DNA of 64,000 nt from Labilithrix sp. (GTDB taxonomy: Bacteria > Myxococcota_A > Polyangia > Polyangiales > Polyangiaceae), in the NCBI GenBank assembly GCA_019637175.1, contig JAHBWD010000008.1, forward strand, positions 62,001 to 126,000, given 5' to 3'. A program made the translations under genes and the position numbers. Within the stretch, counting starts at the first letter, position 1. Every line of letters begins with the position of its first letter. Shown here piece by piece: positions 56,124-64,000 of the stretch. The notes below the pieces were generated by a model. The model was not told where the DNA came from, did no database searches, and worked only from the letters and a program-made list of their open reading frames with translations.

Positions 56124-58868
56124 ATGAAGCCCAGACTCGCACGACGGCTCGCGTACACGACCATCACGCTCGCGACGCTGGCGCTGCCGCTGGCGTCGTC
56201 GTGCGGGACGAGCGAGAAGCCGGGAAGCGCCAACGGCAACGGCGCAAACAACGTCCCTGCGTATTGCGGCACGCCGAACGACGGCTGCGATTGCATCGAG
56301 CCCGGCAAGGTCGTCGACTGCGGACAGGTCAAGCACCAGGGGCCCGACGGCTACGTCGCCTGCACGATGGGCAAGCGCACGTGCATCGGGGGCAAATGGG
56401 GCGCGTGCGTCGGCGAGCACGACGTCAGCGTGAAGACGTTCGCCGCCGGCGGCGGCCCGATCGGCACCCGCGCGCTCGGCACCGGCGCCCCCTGCCCGCT
56501 GACGGGGCCGCTCGCGAACCCGTGCGATCCGTACTGCAATCACTTCGTCGACGATCCGCTCGGGCTCGTCCTCGACGGCGGCCTCGCCGTGATCGACGGC
56601 GGGCTCACGGTCCCGCCGACCACCGCGCCCGACGCGGGCACGGGCCCCGGCGGCATCACGCTCAACACCACGGCGAACGGCCTTTCGACGTGCTCCGGAG
56701 GGTCGAACCGCGTCACCAACCCGTGCAACGCGGGCAACGAGCTCACGAACTGCCAGCAAGACCACCGCTGCGACATTCCGACGAGCACGTGCATCTGGAA
56801 CGGCGGCGAGGGCTACTACAACCCGGCCGTCGCCGGCGTCGACCTCACGATCGGCGCCGCGTGCCTCCCTGCGGCCGGTCCCGAGCTCATCCCGATCTGC
56901 AACCGCGGCAACGCCACAGCGCCGTCGGGCGAGCCGATCGAGATCCACATCACGAACGGGTCGCCTTACGCGAACGCGTGCGCGCCTGGAGATCCGCCGA
57001 CCTGCACCGGCTTCCTCCCGGTCGGCGGCCTCGCTCCCGGAAGGTGCTTCAACTTCCCCTGCGCCAGCAGCGGCAACGACTACGCCGTCATCGTCGCGCC
57101 GACGATCACCGAGCCGGGCGGACGCTGCGCGAACAACCAGTCGTACACCAAGACCCAGGGCATGCCGGGCTGCGCGGCGTGCACCCTCTGCGATACCCGC
57201 ATCACCGGCAGGGTCTACGATCCGAGCGGCGCGCCGCCGACCACCGGCGCGAACAACCTGCCGCTCCCCGGCATCGCCGTCTTCCAGCCCGCCAATACGC
57301 TCACGCCGTTGACCGACGGCCGCCAGTGCGATTCGTGCAGCTCGCTCGACAGCCCCGCCGTCGCGAGGGCCGTCACCGACGCGACGGGCTCCTTCACCCT
57401 GAGCGGCGTGACGCCCGGTCCGGCGACCCGCCTCGTCGTTCAGAGCGGCCGGTGGCGAAGGGAGACGACCGTCAACGTCGCGGCGTGCGGGGCGAACCCC
57501 CAGCCGGCGGGAACGGTGCGCATGCCGCAGAACCTCACCGACTACCCCGCGGGCGGCTCGGCGAACATGCCGAAGCTGGGCGTCGTGACCGGATCGCTCG
57601 AGTCGCTCTCGTGCCTCTTGCGAAAGGTCGGCATCTCGCTGTCCGAGATCGGCCGGCACACCGGCGCGGCCGACACGAAGCGCGTGCAGATCTTCCGGTA
57701 CAACGGCATGAACACCTCGCCGGCAGCGCCGGCCTCGTCGACGCTCTACAACGCGGCGACGCTCGATCTGTTCACGGCGCTCATCTTCGACTGCCCCGAC
57801 ATGAACAACGACAAGTCGGCGGCGGCGAGGACGTTGCTGCGTAACTACGTTGACACGGGCGGGCGCCTCTTCGTCGATCACTGGGCGGGCGACTACCTAC
57901 TCAACACGGCGCAGTGGCCGGTCACCTCGACGTGGGACCCGACCACGTCGGGCGGCTCGGCCCCCAGCAGCCTCCCTTCGCGCGGCCGCCTCCGGACGGG
58001 AACGCCGCCGCAGCAGCTCCTCCACGACTGGCTGAACAACGTCAGCGCGTCGACCGACTACGGCACCGGATGGATCCGCGTCGACGAGGCGAGGCGTAAC
58101 GCGATGGTGCCCGCCGCGGGCACGGTCGAGTGGATCCGCGGGCAGAGGAACAACAACTGGGGCTCGGGCGCGCCTCCCGGCCCGCCCTCGGTCACGGGCG
58201 ACATGTCGCTCAGCTACTCGTTCGAAACGCCGTTCGGCGGTCCGAACTGCGGCATCGCCAACGGAACCGGGCGCGTCGTGTACAACGGCATGCACGTCAA
58301 CCCGTCGCGCGGTACGACGGGCACCTTCCCGGGCTCGTGCAGCCTCGGCCTCGCGCTCTCGCCCGAAGAGAAGGCGCTCATCTACCAGCTCTTCCAGCTC
58401 ACGGCGTGTCAGGTCGGCGGCAACCCTCCGCCTCCGCCTCCGCCTCCGCCTCCCGCGCTCGCGCCGATCACGTTCGAGCGCGACTATCACGCCGTCTGCG
58501 GCGTCGGCGAAGCGGTGAAATGGGGACCGTTCTACTGGCAGGCGGTCGTCCCGCCGGGCACGAACATCACGTTCCGCGCCGCGACGTCGACGAACCCCGC
58601 CACGCTCCCGCCGACCACGACGCCGATGCCGGGCGCGCCCACGACGGCGCTCGTCGGCACGGCGGCGAGCACCACGCTGCCGCCAGGCGCATGGGACTGC
58701 AACGGCTGCCCCGGCGCCCCGGTGACGGTCGACTCTCAGCTCTTCGCTCAGACGTCGACGCCTTCGCGCGAATACCTCCGCGTCTACATGACGTTCAACC
58801 CGACGGCCGTTCTGGCGCCGATCCTCGCCTCGTGGCGCCAGATCTACGACTGCGTCCCGGCCGAGTGA
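56124..58868 (+). CDS. large secreted lipoprotein with carboxypeptidase-regulatory-like domain
   Basis: 914 residues. Lipobox PLASSC; a Cys-rich N-terminal half (CGTPNDGCDCIEPGKVVDCG, ANPCDPYC, QQDHRCD); a regulatory-like beta sandwich (ITGRVYDPSGAPP, VTDATGSFTLSGVTPG, about 355-455); a domain with IFDCPDMNNDKSAAARTLL and DTGGRLFVDHWAGDYLL; a ten-proline linker; and a C-terminal module from FERDYHAVCGVG to WRQIYDCVPAE. The NPCDPYC motif and C-terminal module also occur in the 34048 protein. GAGGAACG precedes ATG 56124. Role unknown, probably cell surface. Confidence 0.8.
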   Translation: MKPRLARRLAYTTITLATLALPLASSCGTSEKPGSANGNGANNVPAYCGTPNDGCDCIEPGKVVDCGQVKHQGPDGYVACTMGKRTCIGGKWGACVGEHDVSVKTFAAGGGPIGTRALGTGAPCPLTGPLANPCDPYCNHFVDDPLGLVLDGGLAVIDGGLTVPPTTAPDAGTGPGGITLNTTANGLSTCSGGSNRVTNPCNAGNELTNCQQDHRCDIPTSTCIWNGGEGYYNPAVAGVDLTIGAACLPAAGPELIPICNRGNATAPSGEPIEIHITNGSPYANACAPGDPPTCTGFLPVGGLAPGRCFNFPCASSGNDYAVIVAPTITEPGGRCANNQSYTKTQGMPGCAACTLCDTRITGRVYDPSGAPPTTGANNLPLPGIAVFQPANTLTPLTDGRQCDSCSSLDSPAVARAVTDATGSFTLSGVTPGPATRLVVQSGRWRRETTVNVAACGANPQPAGTVRMPQNLTDYPAGGSANMPKLGVVTGSLESLSCLLRKVGISLSEIGRHTGAADTKRVQIFRYNGMNTSPAAPASSTLYNAATLDLFTALIFDCPDMNNDKSAAARTLLRNYVDTGGRLFVDHWAGDYLLNTAQWPVTSTWDPTTSGGSAPSSLPSRGRLRTGTPPQQLLHDWLNNVSASTDYGTGWIRVDEARRNAMVPAAGTVEWIRGQRNNNWGSGAPPGPPSVTGDMSLSYSFETPFGGPNCGIANGTGRVVYNGMHVNPSRGTTGTFPGSCSLGLALSPEEKALIYQLFQLTACQVGGNPPPPPPPPPPALAPITFERDYHAVCGVGEAVKWGPFYWQAVVPPGTNITFRAATSTNPATLPPTTTPMPGAPTTALVGTAASTTLPPGAWDCNGCPGAPVTVDSQLFAQTSTPSREYLRVYMTFNPTAVLAPILASWRQIYDCVPAE
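58425..58448 (+). repeat. 6-bp tandem repeat (CCTCCG)x4 encoding polyproline
   Basis: Four perfect units plus a partial fifth encode the proline linker before the C-terminal module of the 56124 protein. In-frame period. Confidence 0.85.
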
Positions 58869-58872
58869 CCGG

Positions 58873-59499
58873 ATGAACGAACGAAGCTCGCGCGCCGTTG
58901 CGAAGCACGCAGCCTCCTGCGTGCTCGCGGTCGTCGCGCTGACGGCCGGATGCAGCGACGACGACCGACCGTCATCGTCGCCACCTCCAGCCGACGTGCC
59001 CGCGCAGGACGCGTCGACCGGGTTCGACGCGGCGTCGATCACGCCGCGCCCCGACTTGTGCGAAGGGCTCGCGCGGCAGGGCGACGCCGTTCCGGAGCTC
59101 GAGCTGCGCGGCGACGCGCCCGCTCCACTCGGCGGCACCATCGTGCCCGGCACCTACGATCTCGCCGAGCTCTACGCCTACGCCGGCGAGCAGCCCGGCG
59201 GCTCCGACGAAGAGACGCCGGGCTCGAAGATCACCGGGCGCGCCGGGCAGGGCACGCTCGTCGTCACGCAGTACGAGATGCGGTTCCTCGAAGCGCGCGG
59301 CGCGGCCGAGAGCGACGCGAAGGCGTGGCCCGAGCAAGCGCGCGCGGTCCTCTATCGCGTCGACGGCACGTCGCTCGTCTCGACCGCCGTGTGCCCGACG
59401 ACGGCGCTCCCCGTCTCCCTTCCGTTCAGCGCCGTGGGCACGGGCCTGGCGATCTTCGTCGACCCGACCCATCGCGAGGTCTACACGCTGCGTCCCTGA
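58873..59499 (+). CDS. lipoprotein, member 1 of a three-gene paralogous family
   Basis: 208 residues; signal and lipobox (VALTAGCSDD), an Asp/Pro linker, then a domain of about 140 residues with PAPLGGTIVPGTYDLAELYAY, GTLVVTQYEMRFLEARG, VSTAVCP and LPFSAVGTGLAIFVD, ending near VYTLRP. The same order of motifs is found in the genes at 59511 and 60917. The predicted fold is a small beta barrel or sandwich exposed in the envelope; function unknown. It begins 4 nt behind the 56124 gene. Confidence 0.75.
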   Translation: MNERSSRAVAKHAASCVLAVVALTAGCSDDDRPSSSPPPADVPAQDASTGFDAASITPRPDLCEGLARQGDAVPELELRGDAPAPLGGTIVPGTYDLAELYAYAGEQPGGSDEETPGSKITGRAGQGTLVVTQYEMRFLEARGAAESDAKAWPEQARAVLYRVDGTSLVSTAVCPTTALPVSLPFSAVGTGLAIFVDPTHREVYTLRP

Positions 59500-59510
59500 A
59501 GGCGAAAACC

Positions 59511-60191
59511 ATGAAGAAACAACGCCGAAGGCATGAGATTCCAGCGTTTGCCGCCGCGATGGCCGGCGGCGTCTTCGTGGTGCTCGCGGCGTGCAGCGAC
59601 GCCGATCGACCCCCGGCGTCCTCCGGAACGGCGACCGGCCCGGGCGGCGCGCCCTTGGGCGGATCGAGCGGGTCGAGCGGATCGAGCGGGTCGAGCGGGT
59701 CGAGCGGATCGAGCGGATCGCTCGCCGACGCCGGCGGCGATGGAGGCCTCACGACGGCAAACCTCTGCGCGGCGACGCCCCTTCAAGGCGATCCCGTCCC
59801 CGAGCTGATCCTCGCCGGCGAGCCTCCGCCGGCTCTCGGCGGCAACATCACGCCGGGCACGTACGTCCTCACCGAGCTCAACGCCTACGAGGCCGCGCTC
59901 ACCGACGGCGGCGAGCAGCCGGGGTCGAGGCTGAGCGGGTTCAGCGGCGGCGGCGTCGTCGTCGTCTCGGGCAACTTGATGCAGATCCTGACGACGCGCG
60001 GCGGGAGCGCCTCGCCGCTGCCTGCACACACGACCGCGGGGATCTCGTTCGTCGCGTCGGGGACCTCGCTCGAGACCACCGCGGTCTGTCCGACGGCGGG
60101 AGAGAAGAAGACGATCCCCTACTCCGCGGTCGGCAACGGGCTGGCGCTCTTCATCGACCCGGCCCATCGCGCGCTCTACGAGCGTCGCTGA
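59511..60191 (+). CDS. lipoprotein, member 2 of the paralogous family, with Gly-Ser-Ser repeats
   Basis: 226 residues; lipobox VLAACSDA; a flexible linker of six Gly-Ser-Ser units (separate repeat entry); then the family domain PALGGNITPGTYVLTELNAY, GVVVVSGNLMQILTTRG, LETTAVCP and IPYSAVGNGLALFIDP, ending YERR. It starts 11 nt after the first paralogue and is clearly a tandem duplicate. Envelope location inferred from the lipobox; function unknown. Confidence 0.75.
   Translation: MKKQRRRHEIPAFAAAMAGGVFVVLAACSDADRPPASSGTATGPGGAPLGGSSGSSGSSGSSGSSGSSGSLADAGGDGGLTTANLCAATPLQGDPVPELILAGEPPPALGGNITPGTYVLTELNAYEAALTDGGEQPGSRLSGFSGGGVVVVSGNLMQILTTRGGSASPLPAHTTAGISFVASGTSLETTAVCPTAGEKKTIPYSAVGNGLALFIDPAHRALYERR
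59661..59714 (+). repeat. 9-bp tandem repeat encoding Gly-Ser-Ser x6
   Basis: Six units of GGATCGAGC or GGGTCGAGC in frame. Copy change would alter the length of the linker between lipid anchor and domain without frameshift. Same period and same TCGA core as the repeat at 12577. Confidence 0.9.
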
Positions 60192-60227
60192 GACGCCGGC
60201 CATTCTCTGATACCCTTCGGGGGTCGC

Positions 60228-60836
60228 ATGCCGGCCCCCGACGAGCTGCAAGAGCGCGCGCGAGAGCGGATTCGCACGCTCGAGCGCGAGATTCAAGACC
60301 TGCGCGGGCCGCCTCCGACGGCGGAGCGCCCGCCGCAGCGAATGAGCCTCGAGACGATCCGCATCCTCGTGGGTCTGCTCGCCGAGTCCGCGGTGCACTA
60401 CGTCACGGTCCTTCGCTTCGACGCCGCGAGGCGCGCGATGGGCGAAGCGATTCCGCTGCTCGACGAGGTGACCGATCCGCCGATCATCGCGCGCACGTCG
60501 CTCTTGATGGCCGAAGCGATGGTCGAGATGGACGCGCCGAAGCACGCCAAGACGCTGCTCGAGACGGCGGTGAGCATCTACGACCAGAGCGGCGATCAGA
60601 AGCTCGCTGCCCGCGCGCGCACGGCGCTCGCGCGCGCGCTGCTCCTGCTCGACGATCCGACCGGTCATCACGTCCTCGCCGAGGTGCGCGACGCGCTCAT
60701 CGCCCTCGGTGAGCCGCAGGCGCTGCTCCGCGTCGAAGCCTTGATCCAGGACGCGCAGGAGACCGGCGACGCCGCGCGCTCGATCCGCGCGGGCTACGGC
60801 CGCGCGGTCTCGATCCCGCCCGCACGCCCGACCTGA
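60228..60836 (+). CDS. TPR-like helical protein, unknown
   Basis: 202 residues, no signal. A coiled N-terminus (RARERIRTLEREIQDL), then repeated helix pairs of TPR type (VLRFDAARRAMGEAIPLLDEV, APKHAKTLLETAVSIYDQSGD, KLAARARTALARALLLLDD). Probably a protein-interaction scaffold in the cytoplasm. ATG 60228 has a GGGGGTCG stretch upstream, a weak site. It lies between two members of the lipoprotein family, so it interrupts that cluster. No specific function can be given. Confidence 0.68.
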   Translation: MPAPDELQERARERIRTLEREIQDLRGPPPTAERPPQRMSLETIRILVGLLAESAVHYVTVLRFDAARRAMGEAIPLLDEVTDPPIIARTSLLMAEAMVEMDAPKHAKTLLETAVSIYDQSGDQKLAARARTALARALLLLDDPTGHHVLAEVRDALIALGEPQALLRVEALIQDAQETGDAARSIRAGYGRAVSIPPARPT

Positions 60837-60916
60837 GCCCCGAAGTAGCCCGCGCCGTGGCGGGTAGGCTACGCTCGCTCTTCACCAGCCGCGTTCTCGC
60901 GGGGGAGCACAACGCG

Positions 60917-61549
60917 ATGGCCTCGTCCTTTGCCAGTGTCTTGGGTCGTCTTTGGTTGCCCGCGTGCGCCGCGATCGGCGCTCTCGTCGCTTGCAGCGAC
61001 GGCTTGAGCTACCCGGCGCCCTACCAGGGCCTCTTCTACTCGGGCGCGGCCAACCCGAACGCCCCGCGGAACCCCCAAGACGAAGGTGGGATACCGCGGA
61101 ACGACGCCGGCTCCGACGGCAGCGCGGCGTGCGGCGACAACACGCAGCTCGGGCAAGAGATCCGGCGCATCCTCGTCGACGGTGCCGCGCCCGCGCTCGA
61201 CGGCGGAGCGCTCGCGCCAGGCACCTACGTCCTCAGCGAGTACGTCACGTACACCGGCGAGACCGACGCGGGCGGCGAAGACGCAGGTCCCGACCCGTTG
61301 GCCGGCGCCGCGCGCTTCACCCTCACGGTCTCGGGCAACACGTACACGTTCGTCGGCTCGCGCGGCGCCGCCGGCGCGCTGCCGGCCGACACCGTCACGT
61401 CCGCCTCGTTCACGACCGCAGGCAACGTCCTCACCGAGCTCTCCGTCTGCCCCGTGCCCGGCGTCAACGCGACGTACGCGTACGACTCCGACGGCGACAC
61501 CATCGTGATCGTGTTCGCCGGAGTGCACGAGATCTACAAGCGTCGCTGA
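60917..61549 (+). CDS. lipoprotein, member 3 of the paralogous family
   Basis: 210 residues from ATG 60917 (GGGGGAG 9 nt upstream). Lipobox GALVACSD; linker with Asn/Pro/Asp; family domain PALDGGALAPGTYVLSEYVTY, FTLTVSGNTYTFVGSRG, LTELSVCP and ATYAYDSDGDTIVIVFAG, ending IYKRR. More diverged than members 1 and 2. The stop codon lies inside a hairpin shared with the convergent gene. Confidence 0.73.
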   Translation: MASSFASVLGRLWLPACAAIGALVACSDGLSYPAPYQGLFYSGAANPNAPRNPQDEGGIPRNDAGSDGSAACGDNTQLGQEIRRILVDGAAPALDGGALAPGTYVLSEYVTYTGETDAGGEDAGPDPLAGAARFTLTVSGNTYTFVGSRGAAGALPADTVTSASFTTAGNVLTELSVCPVPGVNATYAYDSDGDTIVIVFAGVHEIYKRR

Positions 61550-61564
61550 GCGTCACGCTCAGCG
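61544..61564. terminator. palindromic hairpin over convergent stop codons
   Basis: CGCTGAGCG (61544-61552) and CGCTCAGCG (61556-61564) around TCA; one more T-A pair makes the whole 21 bp symmetric. It covers the stops of both convergent lipoprotein genes (61547-61549 and 61559-61561). Likely bidirectional terminator. Confidence 0.55.
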
Positions 61565-62437
61565 CACGATCGGCGTACAGCAGCCCGTCACGCAGTACGT
61601 CCCCGAGGGGCACGGCGTCGTCGCGTTGCAGGCCACGCCGTTCGAGCAGGTCTGCCCGGTGCCGCCGGCGTCGGGGCTGCAGTCCGCCGGGATCGACGTC
61701 TTGCCGATGCAGAGCTCGCAGCGATCGCACGCGTTGAGGCAGCTCGTGACCTGCGTGCAGGGCGGGCACTTGACCGGATCGGCGATGTCCGCGATCGAGC
61801 ACGTCGACACGAGACGCACCGTCGTCGAGCCCCCGCCCGGGAGCGGAACGGCGCAGCAGCCGAAGCAGTCACAGCCGTTGGGCGCGAGCTTCTGGCAGTT
61901 CTTCACGCAGTCGGCCGACTGCGTGGGCGGGCAGTTCCTGAAGTTGGGGTCGTAGGTGCACGCACCCGTCGTGATCTTCGGATCGCACTTGAGGTTCCAC
62001 TCGCACCGGTCATCGCCCTGACCGCTGTTGCCGTCGAAGAAGCAGTCTTGCTTGCACGCGTCCTGGTTGTCGCCGGCGATGCCGGTCCCGAACGTCTTCT
62101 CGTCGTTGTCGAGAGGGCCGGCGCACTCGGGGTCGAGCCAGTCGACCAGGCCGTCGCCGTCGTTGTCGATGCAGTCCGAGCACTGCGGGCTCGTGCCGTC
62201 GGCGAGCACGAGCGGCACGCACGTCCCCGGCGCGCCGTCGCCTGCTTGATAGCCGCCCTCGACGAAGCTCAGACCGCCGTCGCCTCCGAGCACGCCTCCT
62301 TCATCGTCGCCGCCGAGGCCCGTCCCTCCTTCGTCGGACGGAATGGCCTCCGTTTCAGAGCCGCAGGCGCTCGCGACCGCGAGCGCGCCGAGCGCGGTGA
62401 GAACGGCGACGGGGGACCAGATCGAGCGGCTGAGCAT
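61559..62437 (-). CDS. cysteine-rich lipoprotein with DxDxDG-type calcium-like motif
   Basis: 292 residues. Lipobox AVASACGS, then a Gly/Asp-rich linker and about 230 residues with many Cys pairs. DNDGDGLVDWLDPECAG near 92 resembles the calcium-binding loops common before Cys-rich surface domains; later NCQKLAPNGCDCFGCC and CDRCELC. Probably a disulphide-rich surface protein; function unknown. ATG 62437 lacks a good ribosome site. Divergent from the FHA regulator with 63 nt between. Confidence 0.72.
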   Translation of the reverse strand: MLSRSIWSPVAVLTALGALAVASACGSETEAIPSDEGGTGLGGDDEGGVLGGDGGLSFVEGGYQAGDGAPGTCVPLVLADGTSPQCSDCIDNDGDGLVDWLDPECAGPLDNDEKTFGTGIAGDNQDACKQDCFFDGNSGQGDDRCEWNLKCDPKITTGACTYDPNFRNCPPTQSADCVKNCQKLAPNGCDCFGCCAVPLPGGGSTTVRLVSTCSIADIADPVKCPPCTQVTSCLNACDRCELCIGKTSIPADCSPDAGGTGQTCSNGVACNATTPCPSGTYCVTGCCTPIVR

Positions 62438-62500
62438 GGGCACGTCGGATGCAAAAACGCAGCCCGCGCCGGACGGTCTTGCCGTATCGTTTCGAGCGCC

Positions 62501-63842
<1,342 letters not shown>

Positions 63843-63853
<11 letters not shown>

Positions 63854-64000
63854 CCTGCGCCGCGCGCTCCTCGTGCTCGCGAGCGGCGTCGCGCTCACCG
63901 CCTTCGCGCCTCGCGTTCGTGCGCAGACCGACGACGAGCTCAAGGCCGCGCGCGAGCTCTTCCAGGAGGCGTACAAGGACGAGCAGGAGAAGCGCCACGA
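63843..64000 (+). CDS. secreted protein, 5' part only (cut by window end)
   Basis: 52 codons visible from ATG 63843, overlapping the FHA regulator. Signal peptide (ALLVLASGVALTAFAPRVRAQ, cleavage likely after RAQ) then TDDELKAARELFQEAYKDEQ, a helix like the first TPR helix of myxobacterial periplasmic proteins coupled to FHA or kinase genes. The rest lies outside. Confidence 0.6.

Noticed and set aside
56019..57881. Long minus-strand open frame opposite the 56124 lipoprotein
   Set aside because: Arg/Asp/Val-rich composition with no motif; it mirrors third-position GC of the real gene.

Overview
The window is 64 kb of very GC-rich DNA (roughly 70% by eye) with dense coding and strong G/C preference at third codon positions. 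Hanks-type kinases, many sigma-54 activators and hybrid histidine kinases, TIGR-style Cys-rich lipoproteins, proteins ending in Cys + hydrophobic helix + Arg cluster (MYXO-CTERM-like) and PilZ proteins all point to the phylum Myxococcota, probably class Polyangia. That assignment is inference; no rRNA, tRNA, CRISPR array, phage or complete insertion sequence was seen.

Layout. 0-12 kb: a Ser/Thr kinase, a sugar-dehydrogenase/diheme cytochrome lipoprotein, a RCK-domain membrane protein, a CapA-like protein, Hsp20, a chromate transporter, and a BlaI-BlaR1-outer-membrane-barrel operon behind a clear BlaI operator. 12-29 kb: a regulatory island with two FliA-family sigma factors, three sigma-54 activators (one with an altered GAFTGA loop), STAS, CheX, CheY, GGDEF, a thioredoxin-like/CheA-like/EAL operon, FlgM-like and FlgN-like small proteins and PilZ proteins. 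It looks like the control layer of a motility system whose structural genes lie elsewhere. Four genes here carry sigma-54 type -24/-12 elements placed only 14-17 nt before the start codon. 29-37 kb: UDP-HexNAc dehydrogenase and GlmS bracketed by two paralogous lipoproteins, then Cys-rich and heme-motif secreted proteins and a matrixin-type protease. 38-46 kb: a signalling block of one EAL response regulator, four histidine kinases and an Rcp1-like receiver. 46-56 kb: NfeD-slipin-LdhA, a TerB/DUF697-like protein and a TolC-adaptor-RND efflux operon. 56-64 kb: secreted lipoproteins, including a family of three paralogues and a large protein sharing end modules with the one at 34-37 kb, then an FHA/sigma-54 activator and the start of a secreted protein cut by the window edge.

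How they work together. Much of the island can be read as a cascade: sigma-54 with local activators drives FliA-type sigma factors, which are held by a FlgM-like partner, while c-di-GMP enzymes (one GGDEF, two EAL) and PilZ proteins feed in second-messenger control. Convergent gene pairs are closed by perfect hairpins that contain the stop codons. The most unusual items are the fixed-spacing sigma-54 promoters with a tandem CTGGCG/CGCCAA upstream site, the GAFTTA activator, the Trx-CheA-EAL operon, and BlaI/BlaR1 control of an outer-membrane protein with no beta-lactamase in sight.
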